Assembly (NCBI RefSeq): GCF_022539665.2
Contig: NC_081340.1
Coordinates: 2,604,001 to 2,668,000, forward strand
DNA: 64,000 nucleotides
DNA from: Daphnia carinata
Taxonomy: Eukaryota > Arthropoda > Branchiopoda > Diplostraca > Daphniidae
Direction: 5' to 3'
This document shows positions 33,701 through 46,800 of the stretch, in pieces. The notes below the pieces were generated by a model. It was not told where the DNA came from and did not search any database. It saw only the letters and a program-made list of their open reading frames with translations. How positions within the stretch are numbered: position 1 is the stretch's first letter; every line of letters starts with the position of its first letter. Made by a program: the position numbers and the translations under genes.

Positions 33701-36700
33701 GTTTCCTATTGAAATTTGCGAGGGACGCCATAGCAACTGTTGTCCTTCCATCGTCTCTTTTGTGATGGCCGTTCGCTTTCGAGTGCCACACAATACGTTC
33801 GTCCGCTCGTTTGGCTCAACGGTTGCGTAGGGCAGTTAACTCGATGCGCGACGACGACTCTGTTCGCGACGATGAGCGCATCAGTAAATCAGCGTCCCCT
33901 TCACGTTCATGTCCTTGTGTGCAGCGGGAGATTCTTAGCTGAATAGACGATGATTAAAAAAAAAAAAAAAAAAAAAAGAGACTGACGTATCCGATGACGA
34001 GGGACCGGGCTGCCTAAAATTACTTACAAACTGAAAGAAATAAATAAAAACAAGTACAGGCGGTCATCTGATTCTTGCGAAACAAGGCACTTCAGTTTAC
34101 ACGTAGTTCTACATATGTATAGGCCTGTTTAACGAAATGTTTCTCTCGCTGCGTATATATACGCAGAGTATTTGTTTTATCTTTTATTCAGAGGCACTCC
34201 AAAGTGCTGTCTGTAATGCAATAAGACAATACATGAAAAGTACTGTGTACATACCTGTGCCCTATTATATGTATACACAGCAAGTATATAGGCTGGTCCG
34301 AAAACAACAACAAAAAAAAGAAAGGGAAACAGAAATGAGAGGCAAAGTCCGTGACCTTTGGCTAATGCGGGATGCTCTTCGTGTCGTTCAACTCGCTTTA
34401 ACTCCTACTTTTTATTTATTATTTTTTTGTGTACTCTTTTGTTTCGTTGACTGGAGACGTGGGATTGCCGAATGAGGGCGCAGCACTGACGAGCAAAAGT
34501 AGAAACTTTTCCTTTCGTTTCTCCTTCCGTGACAGCCGAAAGAAACAAAACGAAACTCTTTTTGGTTTAAATGGAAGTTATTTGGTAAAAAGACCGGCTA
34601 ACCATAAAATATGGCAAAGTCTTGTATTCGTTGTCGTCCTAATCGCTTCACATAAATCTGAAGAAAAAAAAACATGTGACTCTGTTCCAACTGTCAAAAA
34701 AAAACAAAAAACAGTTGGTCTAGAAAACGGGTAGAACTTTTTTTTTAATTCAAAAACTGCTTTGTATTTAAGATATCCATTTCCCCTTTTTTTCTAAGAT
34801 ACGAGAGCTCTCCATTTCCTACGGAAAGTTTAGTAATGTACGAACAGTTGACTTGCTTGCACGACGTTGATAACCTAAAAAAAAAATAAGAGGTTCGTTC
34901 AACCTACGCTATGCCCGGTCGATTCTCTTTTTTTTTTTCTTCGTGCAACTCCATCGTCCCTAATTCAATTGAGAAGCATGTAAAGTAGCAGACAAGTTGC
35001 TCACTCGCAGCATCAAAAAGGTCGTAGAGTACAACCAATCTGATCTAAATCATCCCCATCATGAAGTTGTATGTACACACGCCGCTCCTTGTTTTTCTGA
35101 TATCCTATTGTAAATCTAAAATGAAGTATGTCGTTTATTGTATCGAGCTTATAGAGATCAGGTTTCGTCTACCAAAAATCGCTGCTCGAATGCAGAGAAA
35201 TCTGATGTTGGCAAGGCGTTCGAGTCCGACACGCTGACGCATCGTTTCCTCGACGAACGCGCATTTTTAAAAAACCGGGGGCTCCTCTTCACATCAATCT
35301 ATATGTATATTTGTGTGTGTGTGTGTGTGTGTGCGAGTCCAGTCCAAGTATAGGATCTGATGGTCATGTTACACGGCCGGATGTAACATCCATCACATTT
35401 CCCTTTTTTTTAAAAAGAGATTTTTATATACCAGCCTGTGAATCCGCATAGATTGATACACTCGCATACAGTAGCACAGCCAATAAGGATTCGTATATAT
35501 ATATGTGTGTGTAAGTTCAATATGTAAACAAAAAATCGATTGGATTTCTAAAAAAAAAAAAAAAAAATCTTTTCTTGCTTTTGATGAAATCCCAATGGCC
35601 AAACGATGTGGGGATTTGAGAAACGTATATATAGATGTGTGTCTACTCGATTTTGCATAATATATGTATTGTGGCGCTGTGCGAGAAAATAAGGAGAAGG
35701 CGGTTTATAGACGTTTCTCGTTTCTATGCATTTCAAACGAAAGAGCAACAATCCCTCCCCTATTTCGTTCATTTTGACGCTCGTTCAGCAATGCTGCGTT
35801 TGACTGTTTTCGTTATAAAAACGTATTAGAAATTTAAAGAGAAAAATGTGATCAAAGTTATGTCTACAGGACGGCAAAACGTGCGCAGAGATTGGATGCA
35901 AAGGACACGTCGTTCCCAGAGTTCCTCATTGGCTTTTTTCCGCTTGTACTACCCACGTAGAATTCTCTACTGCATGACTAAATAAAAATACAAGGGAATA
36001 AAAATGAACAGCGTTTTGCTCATTAAAATAAACTGGGCCGTCATCAACGCACAGGTATACACAAATGCCTCAGCTTTGTGCAGACTATCACAATGACTTC
36101 AACATGTTTCAATTTTCAAACAAGCACCAACGATGTCTTTGATGCACGACTGTCGCCATTTTGAAAGTACACAACGTCCCGACACAAGTGGCATCTCTTT
36201 CGAAACTTAATTCTATGACATTTTTCCACAAATGACGCAATATGCTCGTCTTGTTTTCATGACGTGCGTGTGTGTCAAGAGGTTCGTTGCTATATATCAA
36301 CTTCCGTACATTGAGCTGCTGAATGAGAAAAGGAACGAGGAAAAAAAAAGGCCAAAAATAAAATGGGGGGCGTAAAAGAACTGCCGGGATTGTCGAGACG
36401 CTCCGTTTCCTCGTTGAAAATCTTTCGCTAACTCGCAGATTTCCTTTCAGCTTTTGCCCTTTTTTTTTTTCCAACCCTCCCTCCTTTGGATCACAGTTCT
36501 ATTCTATGTACTATATAGTATAAACATAAATATAGCCAGATTTCATCTGTGTTTTTGCTCTTGTACTATATACAGTCTTATTGCATTATATCCTTTTTAA
36601 GTATAGTCCTAACCTCTCCTCTTTTTTGCGCCATTTCTTTTGGGACGTGTTCCAAGAAGGTCTTCCTCTGTATATATCGATAGCGTCTACCGCGAAATAC

Positions 36701-39700
36701 ATGGCACGCTTGGAAGTTTCGGATTGAAACAACAAAACAACGAAAAAGCTTAAATAAATAACAGTTAGCGTGAATGATTGTAATGAAAAACAAAGACGCA
36801 CACACCCCGTACGACAGTTTTGAATGGCTTGTGACTGGTGAACGAAATGACCTATTACGTAAGACCGTTTCTTTCAATTCATTTCATCCTCTGTCTATAT
36901 CTTACTCTTGGCAAACACGAATCCAATAGTATTTATTTATATTTTATATATTTTTTTTCCATTTCGATTATAGACTTGTGTAAATACGGGTGTTTCCTTT
37001 TTTATTTCGCAGAGGGACACTGGACGTAACACACAACCGATCGATTGCACAGTTCTCGTTCGCTCTCTCTACATGTCCCATTTTCTTTTACTCTTTGTTA
37101 CCCCCAACCCATTTCCGCTTCATATATTCTCCATACAAAATTTGCTCTTGCGTTGTGTTGTCGAATCCTATAGATCCTCGTCGTCCGGCCTTTGCCCAGC
37201 TGCGCGCGCTGAATTTTTATGTATATAAGAACTCGTGTCTATTTTGTATAGACTACGGCATTATACATGCACGCGTTCGCTGTCCACCTCTTTCTCTGAT
37301 CTACGTGTGGATGTAAACGTATATACCGGGGCCGTCTATATAGCTTTAAATATAAGTGTCAATTGAAGACGGACGGAGGAAAGAACTATGTGCTGGTTAA
37401 ACGGTTTCAGACATTTCAACTGGCAGTAGATGCGAAAAAGAGAGCCAAATGACCATTAGTGATGATTAGGGGTGTCTGTTAGCCATAAGCTATCACGTAT
37501 GATGACCACGCCTCATCGCCGGTTATATAGCGTTGCATCATCGTGTTCGTCTAGATATGCACACACGGACCGCGTTGATGCTCTGATCAATATGAACAAA
37601 AAAAAAACAGGGAGGAGATCTTTGTATTTCGTCCTCACGTTACAGCGCTAATAGAACTAATAGGCTTCGCACTCGTTACGTGCTGCTCTATATAGATCCC
37701 CCCCCCCCCCAAAAAAAAAAAAATATATATATTAGTGTTTTTTTGTTTTAATGCACATGTAGTGTGTGTGGAAAAGGAGCGCTTACTCAAGGGAATATAA
37801 TGTTACAATTTTGTATATAGTTGAACGTTGTAGATGCATAAAGGCGTACATGTGTACCTATATAGCGGGCAATCATCTAAGTTTCTGGGTCTATATACCT
37901 ATACAATAAAACCAAGTTGTAATCGCATTGCGCGATGGCATATGGACCTTTTCGTACATGTGGAAATGACGGTACCCAAATTGGATCCATGTTACTACAC
38001 GGGACATATAGAAAGAAATGATGAAAAAAAAAAAATCAAACAAGAAAAAACAACCTTTGGCTTCCATTTGTTTATGCAAGGGCGTGTAACAGTCACGGCA
38101 GGGGTCACGTCCCCTTTTTTTTCCCATATACAGTACATATACAGTATACATATATGCATGCATATAGATATCGCATTCATACAGAGTGTACGTCAAAAGA
38201 CGTGCGATGAAAGAATGAATGTTTGGTCGATGAAAATGTTGATGACACAAGTCATCTATAACGTCCATACACTTGGAATATGAAAATCATATTCAACATT
38301 GCGTCTTTCATCTCGGCAATGTTTTTAAACGTAGCTATACGTAGAGGTACAGCATTCAAACATACAAGACTTTTTGCCTAGATTTATTTATTGAAAAGTC
38401 GGGCTGCGTGAGCATAGGTTGATCAGTGGTAGTTGAGCGGGATGATGAGGGCGCATGCCCCGTTCATTTATTCCCGCTCTCTTGGCAAAAGATGAGGTGG
38501 AATCCACTGTATCCTGTACCAGCGGTGGGTGGCGTGAGAAAGGGGGGGGGGGATATCATCGACGAGTGGCCCAAGAAGGAAGAGAGGAAAAAAGAACAGA
38601 AAAAAAAAAGAGGACCTCGATTATCGTTGTCCCAGCAGTTGGTGTACGGCAGCCCGTCTGTCTGGGTAGCCCAGCAGCCAGTGCCTTCGGTTTTTTTTTT
38701 TGGGTGCGTGAGTGTGTGTGTTTGTGCGTCGGTTCTATATACCAAACCCCAACGTATTTAGATGATCCACGCTGGCTATTGTTACGCGTAACAACGCCAT
38801 ACGTTTTCTGTACGCGTTTTATAGACTTTGAATTTGAAAGAAAGGGGCGAAAGAAACGAAGTATTACGTCAAAGGTTAGTGCATTTTATAACAGTTTAAC
38901 TCGCCTATGTTTTTCCTATGTGATTCAATGTGTGTGTGTGTGTTTGTCTATTTCCGTAAGTCGCGGAAGAACGCGTGTTTAGATAACGCCGAATAACGTC
39001 AACATTTAGACAAAGTTGCAGATGTCCTGTTTACGCAACGAACGAAATCATGTTGTTTAAGGTTATCCGGTTTAGCCATTTTCTCTTTCTTTTTTTTTTT
39101 TGCGTTAACTTTTGCTTATTTTTTTTTTTTTTTTTTGAAAGGGAAAAAAAAAGGAGAGTTGGTGGGAATTAAAGGATTTGTAGAAAATCCGGATATGAAA
39201 GCTCGATCGACTTTTCCTCTCTTTTTTATTATTATTATTATTTTTTCCCTTTTTTTTGACTGTTTGGATAGTCCCAGCCATTCAATATATCGACTGTGAT
39301 TGGTTCTCCTGATGGATCATTCTCTATATAACCGTCTCTCCCTCTCACACACTGAAAATAAAAAAAAAAAAAGGAAAGAAAGAAAGAGCTCAAGGAATAA
39401 AGAAAAATGGCTTTTTTCGTGGGTACAAGCTATTATCAGATTTGTTTAATACTCGACGGAACAAATATCGTTGACACGGAAAAAAGGAAATGTTCTGCAG
39501 CTCAAATTAGTATTCCATCCGTACATACATTTTTAGCGAAGGAAATCTTGTGTAACACAGATAGACGTTACTCTGCATAGAGACAGTTTCCTTGCGCACA
39601 TTCGAAATGTATACAACGTACATTTCAACTTGGATGTGTTCACTCGTTTTATATGCTGTGTAGATGGTTGACAAAAGACGCAGCAGAAACGAGAAAGAGT

Positions 39701-40882
39701 GTGTTACAAGGAACACACACACACTTGTCTCCTCCCATATTCTCTCGTTCGCTTTCGTTCGTGTGTGGCTTAATCAATAATCGATTCGCCTCACTTTCGA
39801 TCCGTTTGAAGGCGAAAATAAAGAGGGGAAAACGGAGATGTGCACTATCTTCAATCCGACTGATGCTCGCTCATGTATCAACATCCAAAGGCGAACACAC
39901 ATACACACACCGGGGCTTCTATAGCACACCAGAAGCCATTAACCTGCCAGTGTGTTTGCTCTCAAGTCGATCATCTTAAAGCGATTTGCATAGATGCTCG
40001 CATTTTGCCAAATCACGTTAACTGAACAAAGATTGGCCCGTGGATGTGTACGTGGGAGCCAAGTCTTTTGATCATCGCTCTTGTAATAACTGATTGATCA
40101 TAGAGGTAAATAATATCAGACTGTGTGTATGTGTGTGTGTACTATGTGATGATGACTATTTCAATTTTAACATTGGCTGGGCTAATGATCGTTTTAATGG
40201 ACGCTGTGTGCGTCATGTAATGGAGAGGATGATAGCCGAAGTGTCGTAACAAAATATATATAAAAAGAAAACGAGAGAAGAACGTGATGGATTGTGTAAG
40301 GATGGGGAGTTGATATTTGTTTAATAATGACGACGGACTCATCATCGCCCGTATAAATCACCTCGCTCCATCGTTTTGATTCTATACAAAAAAAAAAAAA
40401 TAAGAGTGTTGGCATAAAAAGAAAACCCATCAGCGCCAAAGCGGAAAGAGATCCTGATTTATTTCCCCCCCCCCCCTTTTTTCCCACTCTCTTTTATATA
40501 GTCGTCCAGATTTGTGGGCGTTTCTTCTCGGTTCTAAAGGAAAATATGAATGAAAAAAAATAATAAGGTTTTCTATTGTGTTTGGGATTTGGCGAAATTA
40601 ATTAGAAATGGACTGATGAATCGTGAAAAAAAGCGGTTCACGCAAGGCATCGTTTCTGCAATCATGTATTGCACGCATCAATGTTAAATTAAAAGACGGA
40701 GATTTAAAGGAAACTGCTAAATCTTATTCCATTTATAAACGGCATGTTTTTAAAATGATTTGTTTTAATTCAAGTAAATTGTAAAGAAAATGGCAAATTG
40801 AGATCTCTTTTGTGTGTGTGATACAGGTGGAGAGAGAAAACTATTTTTACTCACCTGAAGACTCTAAGCGCTGACAGACGCC
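30787..40882. other. Ten-kilobase region without recognisable genes
   Basis: Begins with the Sec24 3'UTR (AATAAATAAATAA at 31116-31128). The rest is rich in poly-A/T, poly-C/G (37689, 38547, 40465), TG and ATATAG runs. Open frames are short, low-complexity and unconserved in appearance. It probably includes the promoter and perhaps noncoding 5' exons of the class C GPCR that follows; a TTTTATATAG at 40491-40500 is one weak TATA candidate. No tRNA or mobile element was recognised. Confidence 0.55.
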
Positions 40883-43800
40883 ATGTCTTGCTGGCCATTG
40901 TTGTGCTTCCTGTCAACGGCTTTGCGGCTCCTGATGGCTGATCCGCTATCGACGTCCCACCATAACGTACGTCTAATCCATTCCACTTTGGGCTGTTTTA
41001 CTTTGCCTTTTTTTTTTAAACATTTCAGATTTGTTTCAAAATCTTCTTTTTTTTTTATGTGTGCTGTTATGTCTTATAAATGAAACGTGGTCACGTGTCG
41101 CCGTTAAGTCTCCCCCTTTTTTTCTTCTCTTCCTTATCCGGCCAATAAAAAAGGCAAAAGCCATTTGGCTCCTGAATCCTATTTCGTTTTGGGTCGTTAC
41201 ACACTCAGTTCCAAACGACCAAACGGAGAGAGACAATAACTATAATAATAATAGTCCTACAGGTTTTGTTGTTTTTTTTAAATACCATTATTCGATATTT
41301 GTTTTCTTTTTTCTGATTTTTAAGGGAATTGGAGGCAATAATAGAACGGGGCAACTGGACGATCTGCTGGGCGATATTGGTGACGTCACGACGGGCAATC
41401 TCGGCTCGTTGTGCATTTCGCAGCAGGTGCGCTCCGTGCCCGTCCCCGTCCGAGTCGACGGATTCGAATCGGCCCGTCAAAAGGCCGACATGCTGGCCCG
41501 TCTCCTCCAAGATCTCGGCCAGCTCGACAATCAAGGTTTGTTTACTTTCTTTTCATACTCTCGGCTTTTGATGGTCCATTATGTGACGGTATTTTTAGAG
41601 TACAGAATGATTGCGCTGTTTATACGACATCCCCACAGACGCAATTGGCTTTTATTACTATATACTTATCAAATTGATTTGAAATGATTAGGGAAAAAAG
41701 AAAAAAGGAGGCCAAACTTTTTTCGATGTTATTAAATTTACCAGCTAAGAAAGCGACTTTTTTTTTTCAAGTAGAAGACCCGGCTCTACCACTTCATTTC
41801 CCTTTCTATGCGAACGGGTATTTATTTTATTTTTTTTTATGATAACACATTTTCTCTCCTCCCCTCCCTTTTTAAAAATATGTATTTATGTCATTTCCTA
41901 CTAGGAACTAAAGATTATTTGTTTTTCATTTCTGAAGAAAATTGGCAAGAATGCCTTGAAAAGCCTGTGGGTCCACTTCTACATGCATACATTACTTGCG
42001 TAAAACTAGATGCAAAAGTATTTAAACATAGTTTGGGTGGGGATCAAATGAGTGTTACTATGGCAACGAGTGACTTCTATGATCCTGTTAAGAGCCTTTT
42101 TTTTCAAGAAATATTTGTAGACCCTTTTATGGGAGATCAAAAGGCCGTTCTGCAGCTATCGTCTCTGGCGCTTTGTTTTCAGGGTCAATTCTCTTACGGG
42201 CGATTTATTTAATCGTTTCAGCGTAGGGCCGATCGATAAATCCCCAAAGGAAGCCTTTGCCTTTCGTTGCGTGTGCTATTGTTTTGTTTCTTTACGTCAT
42301 CCCCTTCATCCTTATATAAGGTGAAAACAATACAATGGTTCTAGTATTCGTAAAATCAGCCAGGATTTTCCCCTAACAAAATCAACAGCTTTTATTAACG
42401 AATGAGTGTAAATTTTAGACAGGAAACCTTGGCATTTTCCGATTTATGTAACAGCGAGAAAAAAACCTTGAAAATGCAATTTGAAAGCGAAATATGTAGC
42501 CCGCGTTTAAAAAAGCTTTCTTTTTACTTTGTTGCTCCAGTGCCATATTGATCGCGCGAGATTGTGTCCTGTTGAAATAATACTCGATCGTTCCCTAAAG
42601 TTAGTTGGAAATGCTTTTATAGAGAGTTGATATTAATTAAAAACTAATCCTTAACATAGCCGAAATAGCTCAGTTGGGAGAGCGTTAGACTGAAGATCTA
42701 AAGGTCCCTGGTTCGATCCCGGGTTTCGGCAAATGTTTTTTCCGTCTTTTTTGCTTAAAAGTTGTTTTTCTTACCTTACTTTCGCTTTTGTGACGTCACA
42801 CTTTTTCCCCTCATGCACTTTTCTGCAAACCTAACGTCATCGGATACGGTACACTTTTTGCCCGTTTTTTTGCTATCCACGTCAAACGGGAAACCGGTTG
42901 GCTCCATATTTCAGGGTATTTTTTGTTGTTTAGTGAAAAAGTCCAAAGGTGATTTGGGAATGACGTCTATGTTGGACTCGATTTAATTAACGAATGTTGG
43001 TGAAGGTCATTCTCCCACGTTCCGGCCTTATTTTGTTTTAAATTAAAATGTAGGTCATTGATAAGCCACCGTTCGATTTGCTAAGCTTACCCTATTATGG
43101 AATGCGAAGAAAAATGTCGCAACGCATTAGCGTCCACATTATTTGCATTCTAGCTGTTGTTTGGCTAATTGCGCATTTTTCCCCCGTCATGCAGAATTGC
43201 TCAAGTTGCTGATTACGAGCGCCGTGCGGAGCGAGCGGACAATCGAAACCTCACGTATTGTCACATTCACTAAGCCAACGGCACTTGCATCATTGGCTTC
43301 ATCATCGCCATCAAACGGATTCGTTCGCGACCAAGGCAATATTGTCAATCTCCTCTTTATGGCCCATGCGGCTCGTCCAGCTTCTCCTTACGCCGACCCG
43401 TCCGTCAAAGTCGATTACATCCAGCAGCCAGCATCCATCAACGCTTCCATTCAACAACAGGTCCGTGTTTGCCCGTTCTAATATATATATCTCGTGTCAC
43501 ACAACAAGTCCATACAAACACACTGAAATAAGGCTCGTTCATCACTTAAAATACACTTACAGTCGACCACGCTGCCTAAGGCGACGTCCATCAATTCAGG
43601 CAGCCCGTTGCCGGGCAACACGGCGTTGAACGATCTTCCGTGGTTCGACGATCCTTTCCGTTCAACTCCGCAGGCGGCGAAAGGTTTTCTCACCAACTGG
43701 AACAAGTTCATGATCAACTCTTCGAATGTCACCTTTCTTGGGTGGTGGACCTTTCCGTATTACCAGTGTTCCAGTCGACGCTGGTTGCTCACGTACACCA

Positions 43801-46800
43801 TTCCGGTCACCAGCGTTTCTTCCACGTCTTCCACAGCTGCCGACCGGTTTGAAAAACAAAAGAAAACTTGAAACGTTTTCTTTTTTTTCATTTTCCAATT
43901 CGTTTCCTGGATTTCTCAAATCAAATTTCTTTCTTTCCCTTTTTTTGAAAATATTTTTGGAAAGGTTGGATGGATTGCTTACGGTAGACGTGTCCGTTTC
44001 GTCGATGGATATCAACCAATGCGGCGACGGGCCGTCGTCTGTTGAGGCAACAGCTGATCAGCAAACCGTTACGCATTTCAGTGGCACCCATAAATGTCAC
44101 GAGACGAGCACCGTATGATTCATGCAATTCCTTAATTTCGTTTATGTGTGTGTCTATATAAATAATATTACCTAAACAATTGGTGAATATCTAGTGCCGA
44201 TTCGAGAGAGGTTACGGATGGATACGAGGTGGTTACACATGCACCTGCCTGCCAGGATATTATTCGCCATTTTTGAAAAATGCCACTTTCAACGGATCCC
44301 ACGTCGAATGTAAAATTTTCCTAATTTGAATATCTATTTTCCAAATGATAAACTAATCGATTCAATACTTACTTGCGCTCATAGTGGCCTTTAGGAATAA
44401 ATTGACATTCAACAGCCCAGTGTACGATCAATTGTACCGATGCCTTCCGTGCTCCGCCGGGTGCGACGTCTGCGTCGATGACTCGCCATGTTTGGCGCCT
44501 TACGACTGGCCCTTTAGGTTTGTATCTTTATTGACATGTAAAAAGAAAGGGGAATTAAAAAAGAAGTGGAGGTCGCGTGCGATCAAAGTTGATGTTTACA
44601 CCTTTGCTTAATGAGACTAGATGAGGAAAAGGGCCTATCACGAATGAATAAGGCAGTCCATATTGTACAGCATTTGATAGCCCATCTCGTTTACGACATT
44701 GATTCCATTAAAAATACGCATTAAAATTTTCACTGGCGTGTGTGAAACGTGTTTTCGTTCTTCCATCAAGAACACGAGGAGGACGTGATGATCACGTCGT
44801 AAACCTCTAAATGAAAAATGTCTTTATTTACCAGTTTGTTTGTCATTGGCGCGTGTGCTGTAATACGACCAGGTGCAGCTAATGACTTTGACACGCTCGT
44901 TAGAGGTTAAGATTCCAAATATGCGTGTTGGCTGCGTGCGGGAATGGACGCACCCTCGCCAATAAGTCCGAAAAAGAAAGATGAGGAAACTCGTTTCCCT
45001 TCTTCTTCAGCTGACGGGAGAAAACAATCAGTTACACAAGAGAAATGAACAGTTGTGTCAAGTTTTGTGGCTATATTATGAGTACGTGAGTCGAGTCACG
45101 CACACCATCCACAATGGCGATATGTGCCATCATTCGATGGCGTACGTGATTTTTACAGGTTTTAGCCCTTGCGTTTTTCTTCTCATTTTCTCCTTGTTCG
45201 TCCGTAGCGGTCGAAAGAACATCCCTAGATGAAAATAGAGGGGGATACCTTTTGAGCTGGCTCTCTTCGTTGTCGGTGCACGTAAAAAGAGAGACGGAAC
45301 ATTTTCTGTTTATCCATTTTTAGACAATCTTTGAGTTATTCACGAAAAACTTGAATACATATCGCGTACTAGCAGTCTAGAGATTCTGCACATTCAGAAG
45401 AGAGAGAAAAAAAAAAACTCGTTAGTCTACTTGTTTGACATACGTACGTGTGGGTCGTCACTGGAAAACAAGTTTCTTCCGCATTGAAACTTCGTTTCTT
45501 TTTGTGTGGCAACAGAATTAATGTTTCATTTTTGTTTTTCGATAACAGGATTGCATTGTTGGTCATTTCCATGTCATGGGTTTTGATATCCATCGGTTTA
45601 ATGGGCGCCGTTTATAAATATCGACGCCTCAAAGTCTTCAAGGTGGCCAGTCCTACATTTCTCTGTGTCACACTGCTCGGCTGCGCCACGATGTACGCAG
45701 AGGTAAAAATGATTCAACATTCCGATAATAAAGTAGAGAGAGAGAGAGGACCCCCTTCTCTCTTGTGCTACAATTCATCCAACTCATACATCTTGTTGAG
45801 ATTGTTCTTTTCCAATGGAACCCATCCATCTCTTTTAATATCTCCCCCTGTTTTCTTTTTCTTCCAGATGGCAGCCATTTTTCCTGAACTGAACACGCCA
45901 GCGTGCGTTGCCACCAAGTGGACTCGTCATATGGGATTTTGCATCACTTTCAGTTCCCTCTTGATGAAAACATGGAGGTACGTTAACATATACTCTCTAG
46001 ATTTGTTCAATTTGATACGCACAGTATATCATTAGTACACATGTAGAAATTTAGGTCGACTCTCTCTCTCGCCCACCGTTGTTTCTGTTTACACACCATC
46101 AGTTACCATTTTCACAATTTCAATTATTTCCTGGGCGAATATTTTCCTTTTTCCAGGGTATCTCTCACATATCGAGTGAAATCTGCACACAAATTGAAAT
46201 TGACCGATCAACAATTACTTCAATGGATGGTGCCCATCATGCTCGTCGCTACCGTCTACCTGGGCGCTTGGACGGCCAGCGACCCGCCCACCGGCGAATT
46301 TATTCTCACCGGGCCCACCATGAAGTTCACTCAGTGCACCTACAACTGGTGGGACCACAGTCTCGCCATCGGTATTCCATTTTTTTTTCGTTTACTAAGA
46401 ATAGCCACGTTTTCTTTTTGTTTTGTTCTTTTCATCTTTGTAAGTGAGAAAAAAAAAAAGAGTTTGCATGCCATCTTGCAATTTCGTATGAAAGAAAATT
46501 GCGATCATTAAGGCGGTGCACACCAGTCGTGCAGAGATGTAGATAAGGAAAAAACCGTTAGGTCGCTATGCGGGCGAATGCTATCAACATTCTTTATTTT
46601 ACTTAATGAAACTTGCCATTCTGATTAAAGAACATTATCAAGCGTATCAAACTGCACCAGATTCTATGTTTAGCATTTATCGTAAGTGCATTTCTTACCA
46701 ATTTGTAAGCGACTGAAGGTTTGGGTCGTCGTCACCCCTAACCCATCGAAAAAATGTTATATGTAGAACAACGAACCATTGCCGGGCTTCCCGCCAACTT

